From NCBI GenBank assembly GCA_947463445.1, contig CANHRS010000007.1, positions 1-63,734 on the forward strand: a stretch of DNA of 63,734 nucleotides, given 5' to 3'. Origin of the DNA: Flavobacteriia bacterium. Lineage in GTDB: Bacteria > Bacteroidota > Bacteroidia > Flavobacteriales_D > Crocinitomicaceae. Below are positions 1 to 8,125 of the stretch, piece by piece; position 1 is the first letter of the stretch; each line of letters starts with the position of its first letter. Made by a program: the position numbers and the translations under genes. The notes under the pieces are model-generated. The model was not told the DNA's origin. It did no database searches and worked only from the letters and a program-made list of their open reading frames with translations.

Positions 1-153
1 AAAATACTTCATAATAAACGTATACTGTATGTCCAAGATGGTCAATTAGAAGATTATTCGTTATTTAATTTATTAGATAGCACGAAAACACTAAAATATA
101 GTGCATTTTATCCTCAATGTTTTCAATTCAGTGTTTTCAAACCTCGAATTTAA
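1..153 (+). CDS. C-terminal end of an unrecognised protein (5' end outside window)
   Basis: Frame 1 is open from the first base to a TAA at 151-153, giving 50 residues that end in PQCFQFSVFKPRI. No family is recognised. It may be a genuine gene end or one more remnant, because the next 1 kb is full of gene fragments. Confidence 0.4.
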   Translation, partial: KILHNKRILYVQDGQLEDYSLFNLLDSTKTLKYSAFYPQCFQFSVFKPRI

Positions 154-183
154 TGTAAAAGTTACTTTGGCTAAAGAACATGA

Positions 184-264
184 TTGAATTTGAAATGTTT
201 TCCAATTAAAAAGGCTCTGCAACGGGTGGATGAAATTTGGGATAGAATTTTTGAGTATAATTAA
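184..264 (+). pseudogene. Short remnant of an unrecognised coding region
   Basis: An open stretch without a start codon runs between stops at 181-183 and 262-264 and ends with KKALQRVDEIWDRIFEYN. The amphipathic, Trp-containing tail looks like protein rather than random AT-rich sequence. It is too short to assign and lies beside other gene debris. Low certainty. Confidence 0.25.
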
Positions 265-285
265 TTAACTTTTAAAAATAGCTTT

Positions 286-359
286 TCTTCGTTCAACTGC
301 AAAATTAAATACCTAATATACTCATGTCTCTTACGGATTTAATTTTTGGTTTGCCTCAA
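286..359 (+). repeat. 74-bp dispersed hairpin repeat, copy 1
   Basis: Begins TCTTCGTTCAACTGCAAAA and ends TTTGCCTCAA. The inner arms GCAAAATTAAAT and ATTTAATTTTTG are complementary. Two other copies of exactly the same length lie at 7794-7867 and 7924-7997. This copy ends where recognisable antitoxin sequence begins. Confidence 0.75.
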
Positions 360-472
360 AGATAGAAACGATGCACTTACTTGGTTCTATGAAAAATGCA
401 GCTCGTTTGTATGAATCCATGAAAGAAATTAGAGATCAAAAAGGTCAAACACGCGACTTAATCGAAGATTAA
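353..472 (+). pseudogene. Truncated YefM/Phd-type antitoxin (C-terminal part only)
   Basis: The frame ending at TAA 470-472 reads IETMHLLGSMKNAARLYESM followed by KEIRDQKGQTRDLIED. This aligns with the C-terminal toxin-binding tail of YefM antitoxins. The N-terminal DNA-binding half is absent: upstream the frame runs into the 74-bp repeat and a stop at 314-316. An in-frame ATG at 371 could still produce a 33-residue peptide covering the toxin-binding part. The stop overlaps the start of the toxin gene (TAATG), as expected for the original operon. Whether a working peptide is made is unknown. Confidence 0.7.
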
Positions 473-729
473 TGCGGATCACTTTTTCATCTCACGCTTG
501 GGTAGATTATACAACATGGTTGAAAGAAGACCGAAAAATGTTGGTGGAAATAAACCAATTCATAAAAGAAATTCTGCAAACTCCTTATGACGGAATCAGT
601 AAGCCGGAAGCACTAAAATATGATTTAGCTGGTTATTGGTCGCGCAAGATTGATCGAGAACATCGATTGGTGTACAAAGTCGATAAGGATACCGTGATAA
701 TTATTTCATGTAGGTATCATTATGATTAA
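472..729 (+). CDS. yoeB: YoeB-family mRNA interferase toxin
   Basis: The 85-residue protein has the usual YoeB length. YoeB toxins bind ribosomes and cut mRNA in the A site. The residues known for the E. coli enzyme are all in register here: Glu46, Arg65, His83 and Tyr84, within the motifs KPEALKYDLAGYWSR, EHRLVY and CRYHY. The ORF therefore looks intact and potentially active. Its ATG overlaps the stop of the antitoxin remnant by one base, giving translational coupling. The antitoxin lacks its DNA-binding domain, so normal autoregulation of the pair should be lost. The 3' end overlaps the convergent ilvA fragment by four bases. Confidence 0.9.
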   Translation: MRITFSSHAWVDYTTWLKEDRKMLVEINQFIKEILQTPYDGISKPEALKYDLAGYWSRKIDREHRLVYKVDKDTVIIISCRYHYD

Positions 730-1013
730 TTATTCAAGTACTCGAAGGTAAAATTCAAAGAATTTAGTCTATCACAAATTCCTTGGAAATCTTCTTTGTT
801 TTTTAACTCGATTCCAACAACTACAGGTCCGCTTTCACGGCTGTTTTTCTTGGAAAATTGGAAATAGGTAATGTCATCTTCTTGGCCCAATACTTCGTTC
901 ACAAACGCTTTTAATGCTCCTGGACGTTGCGAAAACTGAATCATAAAATAATGTTTCAATCCTTCTTATACCAGTGAACGTTCTTTGATTTCTTCCGTAC
1001 GTGTAATGCCGTT
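726..1013 (-). pseudogene. Duplicated 3' end of ilvA, with a nonsense codon
   Basis: The minus strand encodes the C-terminal ACT-like domain of threonine dehydratase, nearly identical to the intact ilvA nearby (74 of 77 residues). By hand alignment of 731-1010 with 2761-3040 there are 35 differences in 280 positions, mostly synonymous. Homology starts near 1013 (DITRTEEIKERSLV region, here GITRTEEIKERSLV), where the Tyr codon of the intact gene is TAA, and it ends after EYLNN. The 77-codon reading frame that remains has only a TTG start. It is a gene fragment, not a functional gene. Confidence 0.9.
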
Positions 1014-1018
1014 AAAAA

Positions 1019-1096
1019 CTCATTCAACAATACAAAAAGACAATTGCGGTTTTGGAGGATGAAGTTAGGTTTTTAAAGAGTTTGTTGGGAAATTAA
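1019..1096 (+). pseudogene. Remnant: C-terminal coiled coil of a probable HTH regulator
   Basis: The plus strand reads LIQQYKKTIAVLEDEVRFLK then SLLGN and a stop. This resembles the leucine-rich coiled tail at the end of small XRE-type helix-turn-helix regulators of Bacteroidota. No upstream part of such a gene is present: it is fused directly to the ilvA fragment. The stop overlaps the convergent end of the ATPase gene. The assignment rests on pattern only. Confidence 0.4.
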
Positions 1097-2433
1097 ACCA
1101 CATGTTTTTGAAGCACTTTTTCTAAAATGCAAACATAATAGAATGGTATATTCAACATCGTAAATTTTTTACCTTTAGGAGTTTGTACTTCTTCTTTCAA
1201 AAAAGATTTTGACCATATGCGAATAGCTGTAGTGTGTGAGCATTCGTCCATAAATAAGTGTAATGATTTTAATTTTCCTATCAATCCAGATTTTACCTCA
1301 ATTGGAATCAACATACCTTTATAAGGAAAAACAAAATCAACTTCTGCTTGTGAACCTTCTTTATTTCGTCTCCAAAAATAATGACGTTCTGACACATGAA
1401 AATTAAGGGCTGTTAGTTCTTGCGCAACAACTTGTTCTGCAATTTTACCCCTCCAGGCATCTTGAATATCTTTGGATAAAAAAACTTCCTCTTGTAATCG
1501 CGCAGCAAAATTTACTAAACCAACATCTAATAGTATTAGCTTTGGCTTCTTTCTAAAATCTTGGTTCAAAGGAAATTTTGTTTCCATAATTGGATAGGTT
1601 AATTCTAACAATAAGGCTTTTTCTAATGTTTTAAAAGCAATGCTCATTTCTCTTGATTTAAAGCGACTTGCTCCAAAATTTTCAAAACTGATCTGTTCTC
1701 CTGCATATCCCCAAGCAGTATCAATAATGTGCCTTATAACTTTGGATAATGTATCGGAACTTGCATATTTTTCAATATCATCTTTGTACGATTCAAGTAA
1801 CGATTCATAAATCTCATATAAACTAACAATATCTTTATTTCTTCCATAGTTAGCTACCACAGCTGGCATACCTCCAACCAACGCAAATGAATTAAAATGT
1901 TGAATCATGCGTTCATGCACTAATTGTGCATTCAACTCTTCTATTAAATCTCGATCATAATTTTCTCCGATACCTTCCAAAAATTCTATAAATGAAATTG
2001 GATGTAACATACGATATTCGACTCTCCCAACAGGAAACGAAATTTTCTTCGTATCCATTAAAGTCTCTAGTAAAGAGCCTGCTGCAATAACATAGATTGT
2101 TGGATATTCTTCATAGAAATAACGAAGCATAGCAATCGCTTTCGGTGAAAATTGAATTTCATCAATAAACAATAAAGTAGATTGGTTCGATTGTTTTTGT
2201 TTACAGTGAAAATGAATCGCTCTAATTAGTTGATGAACATCTTCATTTGCTTCAAATAAATTCCTATCAGCGAGTATTTCTAAATTTAAAGATAAAAACA
2301 CATCAAATTGCGATGAAAAATCTTGAACAACTGTTGTCTTGCCAACTTGTCTCGCTCCACGTAAGATCAATGGCTTTCTATCCAATTTATTTTTCCACGA
2401 ATTTAACTCTGTAATTATCTTTCTATGTATCAT
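1093..2433 (-). CDS. AAA-family ATPase with DUF4143 domain
   Basis: 446 residues, the usual size for this widespread accessory ATPase family. Walker A is GARQVGKTT at residues 26-34 and Walker B is LLFIDE at about 87-92. The C-terminal DUF4143 region contains AEVDFVF followed by PIEVKSG, which resembles the metal-binding positions of a PD-(D/E)XK nuclease fold. The biological role of the family is not established. It is a single gene between intact ilvA and the ilvA 3' fragment, so it looks like an inserted cargo gene. A set of three 33-bp-spaced repeats sits in its upstream region. Confidence 0.85.
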   Translation of the reverse strand: MIHRKIITELNSWKNKLDRKPLILRGARQVGKTTVVQDFSSQFDVFLSLNLEILADRNLFEANEDVHQLIRAIHFHCKQKQSNQSTLLFIDEIQFSPKAIAMLRYFYEEYPTIYVIAAGSLLETLMDTKKISFPVGRVEYRMLHPISFIEFLEGIGENYDRDLIEELNAQLVHERMIQHFNSFALVGGMPAVVANYGRNKDIVSLYEIYESLLESYKDDIEKYASSDTLSKVIRHIIDTAWGYAGEQISFENFGASRFKSREMSIAFKTLEKALLLELTYPIMETKFPLNQDFRKKPKLILLDVGLVNFAARLQEEVFLSKDIQDAWRGKIAEQVVAQELTALNFHVSERHYFWRRNKEGSQAEVDFVFPYKGMLIPIEVKSGLIGKLKSLHLFMDECSHTTAIRIWSKSFLKEEVQTPKGKKFTMLNIPFYYVCILEKVLQKHVV

Positions 2434-2467
2434 TTAAAATTAAAATTCTATATGTAAAGATAATTAT

Positions 2468-2553
2468 TTGTAATAAAAAGATGGTAATTTTTCGGTTTTT
2501 TTGTAATGAAAAGACGGTAAAAATTAAGTTTTTTTGTAACAAAAAGACGGTAA
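2468..2553 (-). repeat. Three 20-bp direct repeats at exact 33-bp spacing upstream of the ATPase gene
   Basis: Plus-strand copies are TTGTAATAAAAAGATGGTAA (2468-2487), TTGTAATGAAAAGACGGTAA (2501-2520) and TTGTAACAAAAAGACGGTAA (2534-2553). Starts are exactly 33 bp apart, about three helical turns. Read in the ATPase direction, the last copy ends 35 bp before its start codon. The layout suggests an operator or iteron-like array. The rest of the gap, 2554-2725, shows nothing recognisable. Confidence 0.8.
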
Positions 2554-2725
2554 AATTGATTTCAATGAAGTAATAAACTGATTTTTAAAGTTCTATCAAT
2601 AATTCACAATTGTCGTTTATAGCTGTTGTGTTCTATTGTTTTTCGTTCTAATTATTTGTTACACCAATGTAATGAGATCCATCTGAGCATTCTAAAATAT
2701 AAACAAAATAGGAGCTTATTGAAGA

Positions 2726-3970
2726 CTACCCCACCAACAACCCAAACAAGGTCGGATTATTATTCAAATATTCAAACGTGAAATTTAACGCGTTTAATTT
2801 ATCGCAAATTCCTTGAAAATCTTCCTTGTTTTTTAACTCAATACCGACAACTACAGGTCCGCTTTCACGGCTGTTTTTCTTGGAGAATTGGAAATAGGTT
2901 ATATCGTCTTCTTGCCCCAATACTTCGTTCACGAATGCTTTCAAAGCACCTGGACGTTGTGGAAATTGAATCATAAAATAATGTTTCAATCCTTCGTATA
3001 CCAATGAACGTTCTTTGATTTCTTCGGTACGCGTAATGTCGTTGTTACTTCCAGAAACAATACATACTACATTTTTTCCTTTGATTTCCTCTTTGAAAAA
3101 ATCTAAGGCAGAAATGGTCAATGCACCAGCTGGCTCAACCACCATTGCCTCTTCGTTGTACAAACTTAAAATAGTGCTACATACTTTTCCTTCCGGAATG
3201 GTGATCACTTGATTTAAGACATCCTTACAGATTTCAAAATTTAAATCCCCTGCGCGTTTAACCGCTGCACCATCTACAAACTTGTCAATATGATCTAAGG
3301 TTGTAACGATTCCTTTTTCTATCGATGTTTTCATCGAGGGTGCTCCTTCTGGTTCCACACCGATAATAATAGTGTTAGGACTTAATTCTTTAAATACCGT
3401 ACAAACTCCAGCAGCTAATCCACCACCACCAATTGGTACGAATAAATAATCGATTGGTTCTTCTGCATCTGCTAGTACCTCTAAAGCTACCGTTCCTTGA
3501 CCGGCGATCACCATCGGATCATCGAATGGGTGAATAAATGTTAAATTGTTTGCTTTGCCATATGTTACCGCTTCCTGGTATGCATCGTCAAAGGTATCTC
3601 CCGCCAAAACGATTTTAACTTTCGATTTTCCGAATAATTCTACTTGTCTAATTTTTTGTTTTGGGGTAGTGGAAGGCATGTATATGGTACCTTGAATTCC
3701 CAACACCATACAGGAATACGCTACACCCTGTGCATGATTACCCGCACTAGCACATACAATTCCGTTTTGTTTTTGTTCTTCAGAAAGATTACACATTTTG
3801 TTATATGCTCCACGTAGTTTATAGGAACGCACCAATTGTAAATCTTCCCTTTTTAACAAAATATTCGAAGCAAATCGGTCGGAAAGGTTAAGACTTTTCA
3901 TCAAAGGAGTTTTATACGCTACTCCTTCTAATTTACTTTTTGCTTCTTGAACGTGTTGTAGTGTTACCAT
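2726..3970 (-). CDS. ilvA: Threonine dehydratase (biosynthetic), IlvA
   Basis: A PLP enzyme that converts threonine to 2-oxobutanoate, the first committed step to isoleucine. The PLP lysine lies in SYKLRGAYNK (Lys51) and the phosphate loop GGGGLAAG is in mid-protein. A single C-terminal ACT-like domain of about 85 residues makes this the short biosynthetic form. The start chosen is MVTLQHVQEAKSKLEG (414 residues): the 11 extra upstream codons translate an intergenic GTGACGAGT repeat and are unlikely to be coding. It is the last gene of the ilv operon, 65 bp after ilvC. A second copy of its 3' end lies at 726-1013. Confidence 0.95.
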   Translation of the reverse strand: MVTLQHVQEAKSKLEGVAYKTPLMKSLNLSDRFASNILLKREDLQLVRSYKLRGAYNKMCNLSEEQKQNGIVCASAGNHAQGVAYSCMVLGIQGTIYMPSTTPKQKIRQVELFGKSKVKIVLAGDTFDDAYQEAVTYGKANNLTFIHPFDDPMVIAGQGTVALEVLADAEEPIDYLFVPIGGGGLAAGVCTVFKELSPNTIIIGVEPEGAPSMKTSIEKGIVTTLDHIDKFVDGAAVKRAGDLNFEICKDVLNQVITIPEGKVCSTILSLYNEEAMVVEPAGALTISALDFFKEEIKGKNVVCIVSGSNNDITRTEEIKERSLVYEGLKHYFMIQFPQRPGALKAFVNEVLGQEDDITYFQFSKKNSRESGPVVVGIELKNKEDFQGICDKLNALNFTFEYLNNNPTLFGLLVG

Positions 3971-3971
3971 A

Positions 3972-4019
3972 GTGACGAGTGATGAAGTGACGAGTGACGG
4001 CATATTCGTTGCTCGTCAC
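3972..4019. repeat. Short intergenic repeat between ilvC and ilvA
   Basis: GTGACGAGT occurs at 3972-3980 and 3987-3995, followed by the inverted form CTCGTCAC at 4012-4019. Similar CTCGTCAC wording occurs at about 21.33 kb. Probably part of a dispersed hairpin repeat. No function is evident. Confidence 0.5.
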
Positions 4020-4035
4020 ACGTAACTCGTTGCTT

Positions 4036-5514
4036 TTATAATTGATTTATCGCTTTCATATCTGTCATTGCGGCACGCAATACATCCCCCACTTTTTCGA
4101 TGGTGTGTGCACGTAATACCTTGTTTACAGCAATAATTTCTTTATTATCTACTCCATTGTCTTTTCCATCGTTGAAGTTTTTACCAATAACATCCGTATC
4201 GATTTTTGCCATGAAATCAGCTAATAATGGTTTACACGCGTGGTCGAATAAATAACATCCGTACTCTGCTGTATCCGAAATTACGCGGTTCATTTCAAAC
4301 AATTTTTTACGCGCAATCGTGTTCGCGATTAGTGGTGCTTCGTGTAACGATTCGTAGTAAGCAGACTCTTCTTTGATTCCAGTTTCCACCATTACTTCAA
4401 ATGCTAATTCAACACCTGCTCTTACCAAGGCAACCATCAATAAACCATTGTCGAAAAATTCTTGCTCCGTAATTTTTGCTGTTGCTTCTGATTTCTCAAA
4501 CGCTGTGTTTCCAGTTGCAGCTCTCCACGTCAATAAGTCTTTATCATTGTTAGCCCAATCCTCCATCATAGTTTTAGAGAAATGTCCGCTCATGATATCA
4601 TCTTGGTGTTTTTCAAATAACGGACGCATGATTGTTTTCAATTCGTTAGAAAGTTCAAACGCTTTGATTTTTGCTGGGTTTGATAAACGATCCATCATTG
4701 CAGTAATTCCGCCTTGTTTCAAGGCTTCTGTAATCACTTCCCAACCGTATTGAATTAAAGTAGAAGCATAACCGCTTTCAATTCCTTTTTCGATCATTTT
4801 GTCAAAACAAAGGATAGAACCTGTTTGTAACACCCCACACAAAATGGTTTGTTCTCCCAATAAATCCGATTTTACCTCTGCAACAAACGATGATTTTAAG
4901 ACACCCGCTTTGTGTCCACCTGTACCAGCAGCATATGCTTTCGCCAATTTCCATCCTTTTCCTTCTGGATCATTTTCTGGGTGAACAGCAATCAATGTTG
5001 GTACACCAAAACCTCTTTTGTATTCTTCCCGTACTTCCGTACCAGGACATTTTGGAGCAACCATGATTACCGTAATGTCTTTACGAATTTGCATTCCTTC
5101 CTCCACGATGTTGAAACCATGGGAATATGATAAGGTAGCACCTTGTTTCATCAATGGCATAATTGCAGAAACGACACTTGTATGTTGTTTATCTGGTGTA
5201 AGGTTAATTACTAAATCCGCAGTTGGGATTAATTCTTCGTACGTTCCAACTTCAAAACCATTGTCTGTAGCGTTTTTCCAAGAAGCACGTTTTGTTTCGA
5301 TAGCATCTTTACGTAAGGTATATTTCACGTCCAAACCTGAATCTCTCAAGTTTAATCCTTGGTTTAATCCTTGTGCACCGCAACCAACGATGACAATTTT
5401 TTTACCGATCAAGGCATTCACACCATCCGCAAATTGGTTGATGTCCATAAATTCACAAACCCCTAATTGGTTTAATTGTTCTCTTAATGATAGAGAGTTA
5501 AAATAATTTGCCAT
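4036..5514 (-). CDS. ilvC: Ketol-acid reductoisomerase, class II (IlvC)
   Basis: Catalyses isomerisation and NADPH-dependent reduction of 2-acetolactate or 2-aceto-2-hydroxybutanoate. At 492 residues it is the long class II form, as in E. coli, with a duplicated knotted helical domain. The Rossmann motif VGCGAQG is at about residues 43-49. The metal-site segments LGEQTILCG and the later [17 protein letters not shown] are present. It lies 8 bp downstream of ilvN and should be co-transcribed. Confidence 0.95.
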   Translation of the reverse strand: MANYFNSLSLREQLNQLGVCEFMDINQFADGVNALIGKKIVIVGCGAQGLNQGLNLRDSGLDVKYTLRKDAIETKRASWKNATDNGFEVGTYEELIPTADLVINLTPDKQHTSVVSAIMPLMKQGATLSYSHGFNIVEEGMQIRKDITVIMVAPKCPGTEVREEYKRGFGVPTLIAVHPENDPEGKGWKLAKAYAAGTGGHKAGVLKSSFVAEVKSDLLGEQTILCGVLQTGSILCFDKMIEKGIESGYASTLIQYGWEVITEALKQGGITAMMDRLSNPAKIKAFELSNELKTIMRPLFEKHQDDIMSGHFSKTMMEDWANNDKDLLTWRAATGNTAFEKSEATAKITEQEFFDNGLLMVALVRAGVELAFEVMVETGIKEESAYYESLHEAPLIANTIARKKLFEMNRVISDTAEYGCYLFDHACKPLLADFMAKIDTDVIGKNFNDGKDNGVDNKEIIAVNKVLRAHTIEKVGDVLRAAMTDMKAINQL

Positions 5515-5522
5515 GCTATTTA

Positions 5523-6062
5523 TTAAAAAATGATTTTTTCGTTATTCATATCTTCTATGTGTTCTTCCAATGTTTTCATTGGTTTAGAAATTGCTACACG
5601 TCCTGAGCGAACAAACTCTAACAAACCAAATGGTTTCAATTCGGTGAACAATTCTTTGATCTCATCTGGATATCCTGTCTTCTCCAAAATCGTAAATTCA
5701 GATTCGATTGTCAAGATACGCGCATGGTGTGCACGTACAATACGTTCTGCATCACCACCACTCGCTAAAGCAATGGTTGGTAATTTGTACAACGCAATTT
5801 CTTGGTAAACAACCTCATCATCGGAATGATAAAAAGCTTTTACCACATCGATTTGTTTTTCAATTTGTGAAACCACTTTACGAACTGTTTCTTTCGGTTC
5901 ATTCACCACAATCGTGTAACGGTGGATTCCTTCGATTTCAGATTCGGAAGCAGTAATACTTTCGATGTTAATATTTCTACGTGTGAAAATGATCGTGATA
6001 CGGTTCAACATCCCCACGCTATTTTCTGTAAATACGGATATATTATATGTATTGTTTTCCAT
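5523..6062 (-). CDS. ilvN: Acetolactate synthase small (regulatory) subunit
   Basis: 179 residues, typical of the regulatory subunit that activates the large subunit and confers valine feedback. An N-terminal ACT domain ([21 protein letters not shown], residues about 6-80) is followed by the usual C-terminal domain with [18 protein letters not shown]. It is 6 bp downstream of ilvB and 8 bp upstream of ilvC. The symbols ilvN and ilvH are both used for this family. Confidence 0.93.
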   Translation of the reverse strand: MENNTYNISVFTENSVGMLNRITIIFTRRNINIESITASESEIEGIHRYTIVVNEPKETVRKVVSQIEKQIDVVKAFYHSDDEVVYQEIALYKLPTIALASGGDAERIVRAHHARILTIESEFTILEKTGYPDEIKELFTELKPFGLLEFVRSGRVAISKPMKTLEEHIEDMNNEKIIF

Positions 6063-6068
6063 CTTTTC

Positions 6069-7757
6069 TTATTTTAAACGAATTTCAGATACAGAAGCAC
6101 CTGTTGCTACCATCGGGAATACATTTTCTTCTTGCTCTACCACTACTTCTAATAAATAAGCTGCTGGACTTGTCAACATAGCGTCTAGCGCTTCACTTAA
6201 TTCGGTACGTTGGTCAATTTTTTTCGCTTCGATGTCGTAACCTTTCGCGATTTGCGTAAAGTTTGGATTCACGATATCTGTAAATGAGTAACGTTTTTCG
6301 AAGAATAATTCTTGCCATTGACGCACCATTCCAAGGAAGTTATTATTTAAGATTAAGATTTTAACATCTATCTTAAATTGTAGAATTGTTCCTAATTCTT
6401 GTATGGTCATTTGGAAACCTCCATCTCCAATAATTGCTACAACTGTTTTGGAAGGGTTACCCAACTTTGCACCAATCGCCGCTGGTAATGCAAATCCCAT
6501 GGTACCTAAGCCACCAGAAGTAATGTTGGTGTTTTGAGCTTTGTATTGGTAATAACGTGAGGTAACCATTTGGTGTTGACCTACATCCGTCACAACAATA
6601 GCTTGTCCGTTTGTTTTTTCAGAAAGCATATTCACTACTTCTGCCATTTGTAAACGGTCGTGTTTAGGATGAATTGCATCTTCGATAACTGCTTCTACTT
6701 CTAATTTTTCAGCATCTCTAAATTCTTGTATCCACGATTCGTGTGTACGTTTTTCCACTTTCGTAGTCAGCAATGCTAATGCCTCTTTTGCATCTGCATG
6801 AATCGAAACCTCGTTCGTAACAATTTTATTTAATTCTGCAAAATCAATATCAATATGAATAATTTTTGCTTGTTTCGCATAACGGCTAACATCTCCAGTT
6901 ACACGGTCATCAAAACGCATACCTACTGCTAAAATTACATCCGCTTCATTCGTTAAAATATTTGGCGCATAATTTCCGTGCATTCCTAAATAACCAACAT
7001 ACAATGGGTGATTTGGTGGAAATGCACCCAATCCTAATAAAGTAGAAGCAACTGGAATTCCTGATTTCTCTGCAAAATCCAATAATTCTTGTTCTGCATT
7101 AGCAAGCGTAATTCCTTGTCCTACTAACAAATATGGTTTTTTAGCGGTATTCAATAACGCAGCTGCATCATCAATTTTCGTAGCATCCATTACCGGATTT
7201 GGGAAATAACTACGAATGTCTTTGCATGCTTCGTAATTAAAATCCATCATTCCAAACTGCGCATCTTTGGTGATATCTACCAATACTGGACCTGGTCGAC
7301 CTGAACGTGCAATGAAAAATGCTTTTGCTAAAGCCGCTGGAATATCTTGCGCTCTTTTTACTTGTACGTTCCACTTCGTAACAGGCATCGAAATACCGAT
7401 TACATCTGTTTCTTGGAATGCATCTGTTCCTAACAAATGAGATGCTACTTGTCCTGTGATACAAACCACTGGTGTAGAATCAATCATTGCATCTGCTAAT
7501 CCTGTAATTAAGTTAGTTGCTCCTGGACCAGAAGTTGCAAAACAAACACCACATGTTTCGGATGTACGTGCAAAACCTTGTGCAGCGTGAATCGCTCCTT
7601 GTTCGTGACGCACCAAAATATGTGTTACTTTATCACTGTAATCATACAATGCATCGTAGATTGGCATGATTGCACCTCCAGGGTAACCAAAAATCGTGTG
7701 AACTCTTTCGGCTACTAGGCTTTTTATTACGGCTTCTGAACCTGTTATCTGACTCAT
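6069..7757 (-). CDS. ilvB: Acetolactate synthase large (catalytic) subunit
   Basis: A ThDP-dependent enzyme that joins pyruvate to pyruvate or 2-oxobutanoate, the first step shared by valine, leucine and isoleucine synthesis. 562 residues. The catalytic glutamate is in LVRHEQGAIHAAQGFAR near residue 50. The ThDP/Mg motif begins GDGGFQMTIQELGT and ends with NNNFLGMVRQWQ. It pairs with the regulatory subunit 6 bp downstream. A 364-bp gap with two hairpin repeats separates it from ilvD, so a secondary promoter or processing site is possible. Confidence 0.95.
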   Translation of the reverse strand: MSQITGSEAVIKSLVAERVHTIFGYPGGAIMPIYDALYDYSDKVTHILVRHEQGAIHAAQGFARTSETCGVCFATSGPGATNLITGLADAMIDSTPVVCITGQVASHLLGTDAFQETDVIGISMPVTKWNVQVKRAQDIPAALAKAFFIARSGRPGPVLVDITKDAQFGMMDFNYEACKDIRSYFPNPVMDATKIDDAAALLNTAKKPYLLVGQGITLANAEQELLDFAEKSGIPVASTLLGLGAFPPNHPLYVGYLGMHGNYAPNILTNEADVILAVGMRFDDRVTGDVSRYAKQAKIIHIDIDFAELNKIVTNEVSIHADAKEALALLTTKVEKRTHESWIQEFRDAEKLEVEAVIEDAIHPKHDRLQMAEVVNMLSEKTNGQAIVVTDVGQHQMVTSRYYQYKAQNTNITSGGLGTMGFALPAAIGAKLGNPSKTVVAIIGDGGFQMTIQELGTILQFKIDVKILILNNNFLGMVRQWQELFFEKRYSFTDIVNPNFTQIAKGYDIEAKKIDQRTELSEALDAMLTSPAAYLLEVVVEQEENVFPMVATGASVSEIRLK

Positions 7758-7793
7758 AGTTTTTATTCTAAACGGATATTAAAATTTGCTTAT

Positions 7794-7867
7794 TCTTCGT
7801 TCAACTGCAAAAAATATCGTTTCATTTACTCTAGTAAACTCAACTCAATTTTTCTTGTTTGCCTCAA
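7794..7867 (+). repeat. 74-bp dispersed hairpin repeat, copy 2
   Basis: Starts TCTTCGTTCAACTGCAAAA and ends TTGTTTGCCTCAA, with the central near-palindrome TTTACTCTAGTAAA. It lies in the transcribed gap between ilvD and ilvB. Confidence 0.75.
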
Positions 7868-7923
7868 CTAATCAAATTTTTCTATCCTTAATTTATATTT
7901 TAATAATTATAAAATGTATTTAC

Positions 7924-7997
7924 TCTTCGTTAGAATTCAAAATTTAAAATCTCATTTACTAGAGTAAACTCGCTATTAAATTTTTTGTCTGCCTCGA
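7924..7997 (+). repeat. 74-bp dispersed hairpin repeat, copy 3
   Basis: Starts TCTTCGTT and ends TTTTTTGTCTGCCTCGA, with the centre TTTACTAGAGTAAA. Same length as the other two copies and only 56 bp from copy 2. The bases between the copies and from 7998 to about 8100 are AT-rich with a C-rich run near 8045-8065, and show nothing else. Confidence 0.7.
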
Positions 7998-8100
7998 TTA
8001 AACACATTTTCTATCTCTATATTTTTCTTTAGTTATTTTTGTCATCCCCCTTTCTCCCCCCCTTCAAATGGGAAAAGAAGAATAACAATTTCTCCATCTT

Positions 8101-8125
8101 GTAGCCTGAGGCTCTCGAAGGCTAC
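8101..8125. repeat. Small hairpin over the ilvD stop codon
   Basis: GTAGCC (8101-8106) and GGCTAC (8120-8125) are complementary around a CTCTCGA-type loop that resembles other short hairpins here, for example near 14.06 kb. It has no T-tract, so it is not called a terminator. It could act as a 3' stabilising or processing structure within the operon. Confidence 0.45.

Noticed and set aside
2468-2553. Possible CRISPR-like array
   Set aside because: Only three repeats, gaps of 13 bp that are too short for spacers, and no cas genes.
5018-5506. 162-codon plus-strand ORF opposite ilvC
   Set aside because: A shadow of the well-supported ilvC frame; its translation has no recognisable features.
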